Shown: positions 16,864 through 24,799 of the stretch, in pieces
Numbering within the stretch: the stretch's first letter is position 1
Layout of the letters: every line of letters starts with the position of its first letter
NCBI GenBank assembly: GCA_946484175.1
Contig: CAMLSX010000019.1
Coordinates: 1-37,580, forward strand
Source: an uncultured Clostridia bacterium
GTDB taxonomy: Bacteria > Bacillota > Clostridia > Oscillospirales > Acutalibacteraceae
Length of the DNA stretch: 37,580 nucleotides
Direction: 5' to 3'
Made by a program: the position numbers and the translations under genes
Notes under the pieces: generated by a model
What the model saw: the letters and a program-made list of their open reading frames with translations, nothing else
Databases searched by the model: none
Told to the model about the DNA's origin: nothing

Positions 16864-18371
16864 TCTCTTTCTTCATTCTGGTTCAATTCTTCAATCTCTT
16901 GTGGTGAGAGAATTTTTGACTGCACATACAGCTTGGCTTTGGAAAATGGAAGTATTCTGACAAATGCAAACGAAGAGATGCATTTTTGAATGGTCGAATC
17001 ATTGATCAGCAGATACATTGCATACTCATTTTCTGCAAACAGACTGTTTTCTTCTGGGCTCAATGAAGCCCTCACCTGCAAAACCGTTTTTCCCGATGGA
17101 AACGACAGTTTCTGACGGTTTGCTGCTGTTTCATCCAGAATCAGCAAAACGCCTTTTACATCCTCATTTTCCTGAGATAACAGACTCGGGTCTTCTGTCA
17201 CGAGGATTTTCCAGCCGTCTTCAGTGGTATCCACTTCCAAGGCCCGGAGAAAATTCTCCAGTTGTATCTGGTTGACCTGCTGGTATATGGGACAAACCTT
17301 CCCGCCGGCACAGCGGCTGACTTCTTTCATCAAAGCGGCTGCCACATAAATCGCGTGAAGATGTTCATGCCGGGTCTCGATTTCGGTAGTAAACTGATAA
17401 ATTTCCTGTGCAAACGGCGCCATCCCTCCCACAGAAGTAGAGCTGGCAGTAAGTACCCTGCGTACCGGTTTGTCAAATAAAAAGGGGATCAGCTCGGAGT
17501 TCATCCGATGCGGCAAAATGACCGCCTGGGGAAAAATCCTGCGGTAATTCAGCCAGATATCTTTGGGGTGCGGTTTTATAACAAGGCGGCAGTCAGAAGA
17601 AAAATAATCGACCAGCATGGTGGTAATCTGTTCCTGCACATCCAAATCTTTTACAGCCATGGATTTCAGATATTGGGTCATGTACATACAGACCGGAGAA
17701 TCGTCTGAGACCGTGATGGGCGATGCGTCGTAAAACGCCAGGATTTTAGGCACACGTTCGGGGATGTCATATTTCAGTGCATCATAAATCGAAAAATTTT
17801 CTGCCTTTTCATCGGTAAAACCGTTGATAAAATTCCGTTCGTCACAGAGGCGCGCAATCTCATATTCGCTGGTACCTGCACCGTGAAGGTACTCAGAAAT
17901 CACATAGTTCGTCAGGCAGATTTCCTTTGTAATCTGCATGTACCGTTCCCGCTGCGAGAGCATTCCGCTGGCATCTTCAATGTAAACGTGGGGAATTTTA
18001 TTGGCCAGACAATAGATTCCGAAAGACCACTGGTCAGAGCCGATGTAAATTCTGGAAAATTCAAAAAGATCAAGGTTCAGCCAGTTCTTTACACAGTCGC
18101 ACACATTTCCGATTACCGCTTCAATTTCTTGCGGTGAGCTCTCTTCTGTCAAGGCGTTTCCGCGCTTGAGCTTGAACTGGTTTTCAGGTACCAGCCGCAC
18201 AAAAGAAAACCAACCTGTATCGCGCAATTTTTTCAAAAATTCTTTCTGTTCCGATTCTGGCCGGATATATTCGACCATCAGCAGACCGGCTTCTTCGTCC
18301 GCATGGCGTGCCAGGCGATGGACAATACAATAGAGCAGCTGATAGGTCGTGGATAAATGATACAAAACCAT
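16860..18371 (-). CDS. Sialyltransferase-like protein, paralogue B
   Basis: A 503-residue homologue of the product at 10900-12465, collinear along the N-terminal 330 residues. The acidic motif is E132-D133-A134-S135 instead of EEG. The HP motif KPHPKD is at 266-271 and the Ser/Thr motif SSTS at 310-313. The start is ATG 18371, because GGGGGA lies 7 nt before it and the N terminus then aligns with paralogue A (both begin M-x-x-Y-x-L). A GTG two codons earlier sits too close to that site. It starts 14 nt behind the degenerate HAD gene and overlaps the cytidylyltransferase by 4 nt. Two different enzymes of this type suggest two linkages or acceptors in the polymer. Confidence 0.75.
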   Translation of the reverse strand: MVLYHLSTTYQLLYCIVHRLARHADEEAGLLMVEYIRPESEQKEFLKKLRDTGWFSFVRLVPENQFKLKRGNALTEESSPQEIEAVIGNVCDCVKNWLNLDLFEFSRIYIGSDQWSFGIYCLANKIPHVYIEDASGMLSQRERYMQITKEICLTNYVISEYLHGAGTSEYEIARLCDERNFINGFTDEKAENFSIYDALKYDIPERVPKILAFYDASPITVSDDSPVCMYMTQYLKSMAVKDLDVQEQITTMLVDYFSSDCRLVIKPHPKDIWLNYRRIFPQAVILPHRMNSELIPFLFDKPVRRVLTASSTSVGGMAPFAQEIYQFTTEIETRHEHLHAIYVAAALMKEVSRCAGGKVCPIYQQVNQIQLENFLRALEVDTTEDGWKILVTEDPSLLSQENEDVKGVLLILDETAANRQKLSFPSGKTVLQVRASLSPEENSLFAENEYAMYLLINDSTIQKCISSFAFVRILPFSKAKLYVQSKILSPQEIEELNQNEERE

Positions 18372-18385
18372 ATACACGTCCCCCT

Positions 18386-19801
18386 TTACACAGATGATGC
18401 CGGCTGCATTTTTCCGGTGGGAACAGCCAGCAGTTCTCTTTCCATATTCTGCTGGCCACAGCGATACAAACGAACACCATCCTGTAAAGAGATGGACGAC
18501 ATGCCGGTATATTTGGTATAATCACGGCAAAAATCGTGAACGCCTTCATTCAGTTCGCTTCTTTCTTCGGTAAACAGAGAGTGCAGCACGTGAGTATCAC
18601 GCGAAGTAATCTGAGAGAGCGAGAGGACACGGAAAGAAACGCCGGGATGGTTTTTCTTCAGCTTTTCCAGAAAAACTGTAAAACCTTCCGGGTCAAACCC
18701 GGGGTCTAACACCTGAATCGCCTGGTGTGGAAAATGGCGTTCTCCATTCATGATGCATACAGCATGGGAACCGGTCATCTTTGCAAATGCAGAATATTTT
18801 CCGGCATAACAGACCGTAAAGTCTGCATCCAAAAAAGAATAGAGGCTGTAAATCAGCGGGCCTGCGCATAAATATCCCAGTTCGTACAGAAAAGACGGAC
18901 GTTTCTTTCCTGAAAACACTTTTGCGCCGCACACAGCATCGTATTGTTCTTTAAATTCGGAAGACAATCCAGGATGTAGGGCATCTTTCATGAGCTGGAC
19001 GGGTGCACGGTAATAGATGGGCCTTCCTCCAGCCTTCTGCAGGGGACGGATAAAATGCTTAAAATCAGCCGAAACCACTCCAAAATGCTGCAATCCCAAT
19101 TCCTTCACCATTTGTACCTTATCCTTTTTGGATTCGCAGGAAAGAGAAAGGCTGTCCCAGCCAATATTATTCCGGCAGAGAAGTTCTTCATAAAAACCAC
19201 GGGGGTAACTGGAATTAACGACCAGATGAATTTTCACATCATGATATGCGGCAATATCCAGCAGGCGCATGATATAGCGGTTGGGAATCAGATTATCACG
19301 AGCCATTGCCAATTCTGTTTCACAAGAAAACGAGGTAGAAAGCGTCTGATTAAGCTTTTGATAAATTTCTTCCAGTGGTTTGGTGTCATCCTGATATTCA
19401 CGGCGTACTTTTGCAAACCCATCACAATCCAGCTTTTTTTCCAGTTTTTCAAAAAAGCTCGTCTGCGAAAGGATGGGTAAGAATAAACTTTGCTCTACAT
19501 CGCACACAGCCTGTGGATTTTCCAGAATTTCAGAGGAGAGGTCTTCTACTGGAAGACGCAGATAGCAGCGGGTTAAATAATCTTTCCCGATTTTTCTTCC
19601 TACCGGAATGTCACGAATCAGAGGAAGGCGGTACCAGATATTATATCCCAGCAGCTTCATCCCAAAACTAAACGGTCGATTGGCAGCCTTTTCACGATTG
19701 CGGTTCTGCATACAAATCGTATGGAATTTAATCTGTGCATTTCCGCTGGTCAGCATAACAAACAATTTCCGAACAAAATCAACCGACAGCCTTTCGACCA
19801 T
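18386..19801 (-). CDS. Degenerate HAD/RDGYLL-like protein, probably non-catalytic
   Basis: A 471-residue protein that no family name fits at first sight. Aligned by eye with the 701-residue product (12479-14584) it shares several landmarks: LEEIYQKLNQ (143-152) with LYEIYQKMQR, ETELAMARDN (161-170) with ETELSLLRAN, and YELGYLCAG (306-314) with FEYGYAYAG. The catalytic HAD positions are changed: the motif I pair D115/D118 becomes D101/Q104, motif II S-D becomes N196-S197, and motif IV G-D is replaced around 243-246. The RDG signature of the second domain is replaced by AGKYS. It may be a structural or regulatory partner of the intact relatives. It is the first gene of the operon running to 10238. 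No signal peptide is seen. Confidence 0.7.
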   Translation of the reverse strand: MVERLSVDFVRKLFVMLTSGNAQIKFHTICMQNRNREKAANRPFSFGMKLLGYNIWYRLPLIRDIPVGRKIGKDYLTRCYLRLPVEDLSSEILENPQAVCDVEQSLFLPILSQTSFFEKLEKKLDCDGFAKVRREYQDDTKPLEEIYQKLNQTLSTSFSCETELAMARDNLIPNRYIMRLLDIAAYHDVKIHLVVNSSYPRGFYEELLCRNNIGWDSLSLSCESKKDKVQMVKELGLQHFGVVSADFKHFIRPLQKAGGRPIYYRAPVQLMKDALHPGLSSEFKEQYDAVCGAKVFSGKKRPSFLYELGYLCAGPLIYSLYSFLDADFTVCYAGKYSAFAKMTGSHAVCIMNGERHFPHQAIQVLDPGFDPEGFTVFLEKLKKNHPGVSFRVLSLSQITSRDTHVLHSLFTEERSELNEGVHDFCRDYTKYTGMSSISLQDGVRLYRCGQQNMERELLAVPTGKMQPASSV

Positions 19802-19910
19802 GGTAAAAATCAGTCCTTTCTCCGCACTTTGCGGCCTATGATTTGTTATTGTATCCCTTTCCTGTAAAGCGTATATATTCCCTTATGTAAAAACTTTGTA
19901 AGTTTCAGGC

Positions 19911-19977
19911 ACAAAAATACCCCTGCAAAAACATCTGACTGTATATGGAAATATACAGTCAGATGTTTTTGCAGGGG
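19911..19977 (-). terminator. 27-bp perfect hairpin ending the LCP transcript
   Basis: Bases 19920-19946 pair perfectly with 19951-19977 around a 4-nt loop (GGAA on the plus strand, TTCC on the minus strand). On the minus strand the stem is followed by GTATTTTTGTG, so it can end the LCP gene that stops 40 nt earlier. The stem is far longer than needed for termination. The gene-free gap 19802-20017 also has to hold the promoter of the next operon, but I see only weak boxes there. Confidence 0.8.
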
Positions 19978-20017
19978 CAAATTCAAATATTCACAATTTG
20001 GATATTATGACAACTGC

Positions 20018-21373
20018 TTATTCTTTTGGCAGTACGTCATCGTAAATGAATTTCTGGATAATATCGCTTGCTGTGCTCAAATCATAAATAAAGTACCATA
20101 CGCCGTCAACAGTTCCGCCATATGCATCACATTCGCTGTTGGGCAAACCACATTCTTCTATGGTTGCTCCAGAGGTCAAGGCCCAGAAACCCATATCCAT
20201 CATTTCAGAATCTGACAAAGAAGTTAAACACTGGGAAAGTACCATCCCCACCAGTCCGGGCAGCTTGGTGAAATTCATGGATTTCACTTCGTTGAACATG
20301 GCCATCAATACCTCGCGCTGCCGTCCGGCGCGCGCTGTATCAGAGCCGATATCGCGGTTTCTGGCATAAGCAAGAGCCTGCCCGCCTGTCAGCCGCACAT
20401 CACCGCTTTTTTCCAGCGTCTGTGTCTCGATTCCCAGATTATTCTGCTCATCAAAACATTCTGTATTGATAAACTCACGCTCTTCTTCTGTCACATTGAT
20501 AACAACGCCGCCTATGTAATCAATAATACTGGCAAGCTGGGCAAAGTTGACCGTGACAAAATCCTCGATATCCATTCCAAAATTCTGATTGAGTGTTTTT
20601 ACCGCCAATTGCGGGCCGCCATATGCATACGCATGTGTGAGCTTGTCGGTCCCGTGGCCGTCAATCTGTACACAGGTGTCTCGTGCCAGAGAAATCAGCT
20701 TGATTTTGTTGTGCTTCCGGTCAACTGAAAGAATCAAAACCGCGTCGGAACGCCCGGCATCGGAAGTCACATCGCGTGTATCCACACCAAACAGCGCAAT
20801 ATTGGTCACACTGGTATTGGGGGTTTTCATCACTTCCTCTGTCAATCCAAGATCTTCCGTATCCAGTTCATGGCGTTCTACATTTCCCAGCATGGCTCGA
20901 ATAAACAGGTAGCTGCCTCCAAAAAACAGCAAAATTACACACAGGCACACACAAAATACCGAGACCAGTTTCTTTTTAAAGGACCATTTCGCAGCCGGTT
21001 TCTTGGCTGGACGGCGTCGGGCTTGTGTGGAAGCAGCAGCCTTGCTATGGGACGAACGCCTTTTAACAGCGCGGCGCTGTGATTCATATCCACCCTGTGC
21101 TTGTGCTGCCTGTGCGGCGCGCCAGGCTTCATGACGCTGTGATTGTTCCAGATATTGCGGATCATACCGTATCGAACGCCTGGTTTCTTCATAGCTGCGC
21201 GAAATACGTTCCTGCGCAATCCGTTCGCGTTGTTCACGGTTGTGTGCGGCCTGCATCGCACGCCGTTTTGCTTCATAATGACGGGCATCCTGTGCTTCCT
21301 GGCGAGGGTCACGGTATCTTCTGTCAACACTGCTTCTGCGTCTCTTATTTCTGGAAAATTCCTTTGAACTCAT
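20018..21373 (-). CDS. LytR-CpsA-Psr (LCP) family glycopolymer ligase
   Basis: A 451-residue LCP protein. LCP enzymes move lipid-linked glycopolymers onto peptidoglycan at the outer face of the membrane. Residues 1 to about 135 are a cytoplasmic tail very rich in Arg, Ala and Gln. One membrane helix spans about 137-160. The LCP domain follows, with GVDTR (197-201), GRSDAV (208-213) and SLARDT (229-234), which hold the Arg/Asp residues that bind the pyrophosphate lipid. I chose ATG 21373 (GGAGGG upstream). A GTG one codon earlier is the alternative. It has its own promoter and a terminator, separate from the genes on either side. It probably attaches the polymer made by this locus. Confidence 0.92.
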   Translation of the reverse strand: MSSKEFSRNKRRRSSVDRRYRDPRQEAQDARHYEAKRRAMQAAHNREQRERIAQERISRSYEETRRSIRYDPQYLEQSQRHEAWRAAQAAQAQGGYESQRRAVKRRSSHSKAAASTQARRRPAKKPAAKWSFKKKLVSVFCVCLCVILLFFGGSYLFIRAMLGNVERHELDTEDLGLTEEVMKTPNTSVTNIALFGVDTRDVTSDAGRSDAVLILSVDRKHNKIKLISLARDTCVQIDGHGTDKLTHAYAYGGPQLAVKTLNQNFGMDIEDFVTVNFAQLASIIDYIGGVVINVTEEEREFINTECFDEQNNLGIETQTLEKSGDVRLTGGQALAYARNRDIGSDTARAGRQREVLMAMFNEVKSMNFTKLPGLVGMVLSQCLTSLSDSEMMDMGFWALTSGATIEECGLPNSECDAYGGTVDGVWYFIYDLSTASDIIQKFIYDDVLPKE

Positions 21374-21555
21374 CACAATTCCCTCCAGTCTCCTGCAAGA
21401 TAGGACAATTCAAAAACATTGCTGTTTTCAACACATGTATAAATGGCGGTAACTTGATTATATTTTGCATAAAGCAACCATTTTTTAGATTCAATAGTAA
21501 TACTTATGATTTGTTTATCCTCATATAAGATTCTTTTTCTGGTGATATGATTCTT

Positions 21556-21585
21556 ATTATATAATTCTTAACTCATTCCGGTCAA
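21556..21585 (-). promoter_or_regulatory. Promoter of the LCP gene
   Basis: On the minus strand TTGACC (complement of 21580-21585) and a perfect TATAAT (complement of 21556-21561) are 18 nt apart. The leader would be about 175 nt and AT-rich. The 260-nt gap 21374-21634 holds no gene that I can see. Confidence 0.75.
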
Positions 21586-21634
21586 TAGGTAAAGCCATAA
21601 TATTGATTTTTACAAACAAATTTTATGATTCTGT

Positions 21635-22132
21635 CTATTCTTTGAACTGCTTATCATCTCTTCTACTTTGACGAAATTCTTTTCGCATTTTTTGATAAAT
21701 AAAACTTTTATAGGAAACCTTAAAAATGAAAACAAAAATTATCAAAATCAATGCTTCTATCAGAATAATCAGCCAGCTCCACTGACTGCTTTCCCGATTT
21801 GTCACACGAACCACACATTCTGTGGAAAAGTTTCCGTTTGTGGTTTTGGCCATCACCACAGCGGTTCCCCCATTGATTGCCGTAACCATCCCGTTGGGCT
21901 GCACCTGCACAACTTCCATATCAGAACTGCTGTAAGAAAGCTGCGGAAGTGCTGTCCCTTCTGGAAGTGCAGAAGGGGTCAGCTGATACGTTTCGTCTGG
22001 GGCCAGCATGATTTCCTTTACCGGAAATGAAATTCCTGTCAGCTGCGCCGGAACCGAAATCGCAAACACAGTACTGCAAAAACACAATCCCAGTGCCAGC
22101 AGTCCCGACAGAATCCATGCTCTTTTTTTCAT
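21635..22132 (-). CDS. Secreted, C-terminally membrane-anchored Ig-like (Big_2) protein
   Basis: A 165-residue protein. Residues 1 to about 25 are a signal peptide (basic MKKR, then a hydrophobic core). Residues about 30-112 resemble a bacterial Ig-like Big_2 domain, with the usual LxPDETYQLTP opening and SSSD...V...NGMVTAINGGTAVV core. A membrane helix spans about 118-141, and the C terminus is a basic cytoplasmic tail. The mature protein would present one Ig-like domain outside the membrane. The start lies 21 nt behind the GT4 gene, so it is in the export operon. It may help organise export or attachment of the polymer. Nothing in the sequence shows a catalytic role. Confidence 0.8.
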   Translation of the reverse strand: MKKRAWILSGLLALGLCFCSTVFAISVPAQLTGISFPVKEIMLAPDETYQLTPSALPEGTALPQLSYSSSDMEVVQVQPNGMVTAINGGTAVVMAKTTNGNFSTECVVRVTNRESSQWSWLIILIEALILIIFVFIFKVSYKSFIYQKMRKEFRQSRRDDKQFKE

Positions 22133-22153
22133 TTGCCTATTGCCTGCCTTTCA

Positions 22154-23290
22154 TCAAAAATCATCCCCGTTTTCTCCCAGATAGCACGCCAGGACTTTCG
22201 GGAAAACCGCCCGCAGGTGGTACTTTTCAGGAAGGGTTACCTCCTTGAACTGGTCTGGATTTTTCAAAAAAGTGCGCATCGCTCGTTTTGCTTCCACATC
22301 ATCCAAAGAAAACAGCAGCCCGTTTTTCCCGTCTTGTATCAGCTCTTCATGCCCTTTGATGCGGGAAGCCAATACCGGTTTTCCGCAAAACAATGCTTCC
22401 ATGACGGAAAAAGGCATCCCCTCGCACCGGCTGGCTGTAATCAAAGCGTCACTTGCTGCCAACAGCTGATCGATTTCTTTGCACTGCCCCCAAAAGCACA
22501 CCCGCTCGTTGACCCCCAGCCGGCTGGCCAATGATACACATTCCTCCAAGCACTGCCCTTCTCCGGCAAACCAGAGTGAAACCCGCGGGAATTCTTCGGC
22601 GACTGCGGCCAATGCCCGAATCAGCGACGACTGATTCTTGCGAGGGGAAAACTCTCCTACGCACAGCAGGATGATTTCTTGCGCCGCTACACCCGCCTGT
22701 TTTCGAAACCGGCTGCGTTCTGCGTCAAGCCCGCTCGGAGTCAGGACGGGAAACCGGTCTTCGGGAAAACCCATCCCATCGATTCTCACAATTTTCCGGC
22801 ACAAACGGTACCGCATGGCAATTTTTTCATCTTCCCGGTTCATGACGAGCAGGCACGCGGCACGCCCACAAAACAGCTTTTCGCAAAAAAGATACATTCT
22901 GCTTTTCAGGCTGCCGTCATCACGGAACAGATATCCATGGCACACATGCACCCAGCGGGTTTTTCGTTCCCCCGAAAACAACAGCGCCAGCTTCGTTAAA
23001 AAGCCTGCCAGCTGCGTGTGTGAAACTACCAGCTGATACTCCTGTTTTCGAAACAGCCGCATCAGCCAGAAAATTGTCCCTATATTTTGCAGGGAAACCA
23101 AGCTTTTACAGAACGGCATCCGATGAATCGTAGATGGAAAAGGGAATTCGCCCGTCCCCTGTGCAGCGGCCTCCACTTCCCATCCATTCTCTGCAAACCA
23201 CCGCAAATAGGCGGTATGGAACTGCTGAAGATGTGAAAACCGTGAAGCGACCATCAAAACCCGCTTCGGGCGATTATCCATTCGCGGCAT
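22154..23290 (-). CDS. GT4-family glycosyltransferase
   Basis: A 378-residue (or 375, from ATG 23281) GT-B glycosyltransferase. The C-terminal half holds VGEFSPRKNQ and the donor-binding EGMPFSVMEALFCGKPV stretch with the E-x7-E spacing of the GT4 family. It is predicted to act at the inner membrane face on a lipid-linked acceptor. The start is uncertain. ATG 23290 has AGGAGG 12 nt upstream. ATG 23281 has GGGAG about 10 nt upstream. Both overlap the 3' end of the ABC ATPase gene. A longer frame to 23320 is unlikely. Sugar specificity cannot be read from the sequence. Confidence 0.85.
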   Translation of the reverse strand: MPRMDNRPKRVLMVASRFSHLQQFHTAYLRWFAENGWEVEAAAQGTGEFPFPSTIHRMPFCKSLVSLQNIGTIFWLMRLFRKQEYQLVVSHTQLAGFLTKLALLFSGERKTRWVHVCHGYLFRDDGSLKSRMYLFCEKLFCGRAACLLVMNREDEKIAMRYRLCRKIVRIDGMGFPEDRFPVLTPSGLDAERSRFRKQAGVAAQEIILLCVGEFSPRKNQSSLIRALAAVAEEFPRVSLWFAGEGQCLEECVSLASRLGVNERVCFWGQCKEIDQLLAASDALITASRCEGMPFSVMEALFCGKPVLASRIKGHEELIQDGKNGLLFSLDDVEAKRAMRTFLKNPDQFKEVTLPEKYHLRAVFPKVLACYLGENGDDF

Positions 23291-24005
23291 ACTCCCTGCA
23301 CACCTCCTGTGCCGTACCATTCATGCGGATTCTCCCTTTTTCCAGCCAGATCGCGCGCTGGCACACTTTCTGCACCTGTGCTGCTGAATGAGAGACAAAA
23401 AGAATTGTTGTGCCGTGGTCGAGCATTTCATTCATGCGTTTTTCGCACTTCTGGCGGAATCTGGCATCCCCTACTGCCAGCACTTCATCCGCAATGACGA
23501 TATCCGCATCTGTCAGCGTGGCGATTGCAAAACCCAGCCGCGACAGCATGCCCGAAGAAAAACCGGCTACCGGAACATCTACGAACTCCCACAGCTCGGC
23601 AAAATCGATGATCTCATCGAATCGCCGGCTCATATAAGCGCGGGTATGGCCGTGCATGGCGCCGGAAAGATAAATATTCTCCCGTGCGGTGAGCGTCCGG
23701 TCAAACCCACCGTTAATCTCAATCAGCGGCGCGATATTTCCGTGGGTCACAACCGTCCCTTTTGTGGGGCGCATAATCCCGGCGATCAGCTTGAGCAGCG
23801 TGGATTTTCCAGAACCATTGCGCCCAACCAGTCCCAGCGATTCCCCCCGCCCCAATGCAAACGAAATATCCCGCAGCGCCCAGAATTCTTCATAGGCCAG
23901 CTTGCCCCGCACGGCATTGAGCAGGTATTCCTTTATCCGGTATTCCTGATGCCGGCTCATGCGGAACATCATGGAAACTCCCTGTACAGATACGACCGGC
24001 TCCAT
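23274..24005 (-). CDS. ABC transporter ATP-binding protein for polysaccharide/teichoic acid export (TagH/Wzt type)
   Basis: A 243-residue ATPase. Walker A is GRNGSGKST, the signature is the FSSGMLSRLG form typical of the polysaccharide-export subfamily, Walker B is IVIADE, and the switch His is in FVSHS. The C-terminal carbohydrate-binding extension seen in many Wzt proteins is absent, so it is a short type. It starts behind AAGGAGGGG, 12 nt after the permease gene. With the permease it forms an ABC-2 exporter that moves a lipid-linked glycopolymer across the membrane. Confidence 0.93.
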   Translation of the reverse strand: MEPVVSVQGVSMMFRMSRHQEYRIKEYLLNAVRGKLAYEEFWALRDISFALGRGESLGLVGRNGSGKSTLLKLIAGIMRPTKGTVVTHGNIAPLIEINGGFDRTLTARENIYLSGAMHGHTRAYMSRRFDEIIDFAELWEFVDVPVAGFSSGMLSRLGFAIATLTDADIVIADEVLAVGDARFRQKCEKRMNEMLDHGTTILFVSHSAAQVQKVCQRAIWLEKGRIRMNGTAQEVCREYAANG

Positions 24006-24017
24006 CTTTTCCCCTCC

Positions 24018-24794
24018 TTATAAATGCAGGTACAGGCGATCCTGATTTTTTCGAAAGACCATCGCCCCGGTCAACAGCAGCAAAACTGCATAGGCGGTGG
24101 CGATCAGCAAGGTTTTTTCCGAAGGCATTTGCCCATATAGAACCAGCGAACGCATCAGCGATACATAATGATACATGGGGTTCAGCTCCCACAGAAAGCG
24201 ATACTGCACCGGAATCATAGAAATCGGGTAAAACATGGGGGTCACATACGTCCAGATGGTCGTGACAATGGAATACAGATAGGCCATATCCCGAAAAAAC
24301 ACCCCCACTACACTCAGTGTCAGCGAAAGGCCCGCGGTAAAACCTGCGGTGAGCACCAGGGGAACAGGAAGCAGCAGCACATAAGGCGTGAGCTGCACGC
24401 CTGTTGCCAGCGCTACCAGCAGCAGCGGAATCAGGGAAAGCAGCATGGTCAGCATGTTGAGCGCTACTGTTGCCAGACAGAACATGTAATTGGGCACGCG
24501 GAGCTTTCGCACCAGTCCGCTGTTATTCACAATGCAGTTTAATGACTGTGTAGTCGTGACGCTATTAAAGACCATCACCACATACGCGCACATATAATAG
24601 GCCGGGTAATGGTCAATCGAACGGCGGAACAGGGTGGAAAAAACAATGGTCATCACCGTCATCATCAATAGCGGATTGAGCAGAGTCCACAAGACCCCCA
24701 ATACCGATTTATAGTACTTCTTTTTCAGGTCGCGTTTGAAAAGCTCACAGAGAAAATTATAATATTCCATAAATTCCCGCACAGCATCGGACAT
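24018..24794 (-). CDS. ABC-2 type permease for glycopolymer export (TagG/Wzm type)
   Basis: A 258-residue membrane protein with about six predicted helices. The N-terminal cytoplasmic segment (LFKRDLKKKYYKSVLG) and the closing motif near NPMYHYVSLMRS are typical of polysaccharide exporters. ATG 24794 follows the stop of the GT2 gene by 5 nt, with a GGGGGTGA ribosome-type site. The frame extends further upstream only by reading through the GT2 end. It pairs with the ATPase that follows. Confidence 0.92.
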   Translation of the reverse strand: MSDAVREFMEYYNFLCELFKRDLKKKYYKSVLGVLWTLLNPLLMMTVMTIVFSTLFRRSIDHYPAYYMCAYVVMVFNSVTTTQSLNCIVNNSGLVRKLRVPNYMFCLATVALNMLTMLLSLIPLLLVALATGVQLTPYVLLLPVPLVLTAGFTAGLSLTLSVVGVFFRDMAYLYSIVTTIWTYVTPMFYPISMIPVQYRFLWELNPMYHYVSLMRSLVLYGQMPSEKTLLIATAYAVLLLLTGAMVFRKNQDRLYLHL

Positions 24795-24799
24795 TCTTT

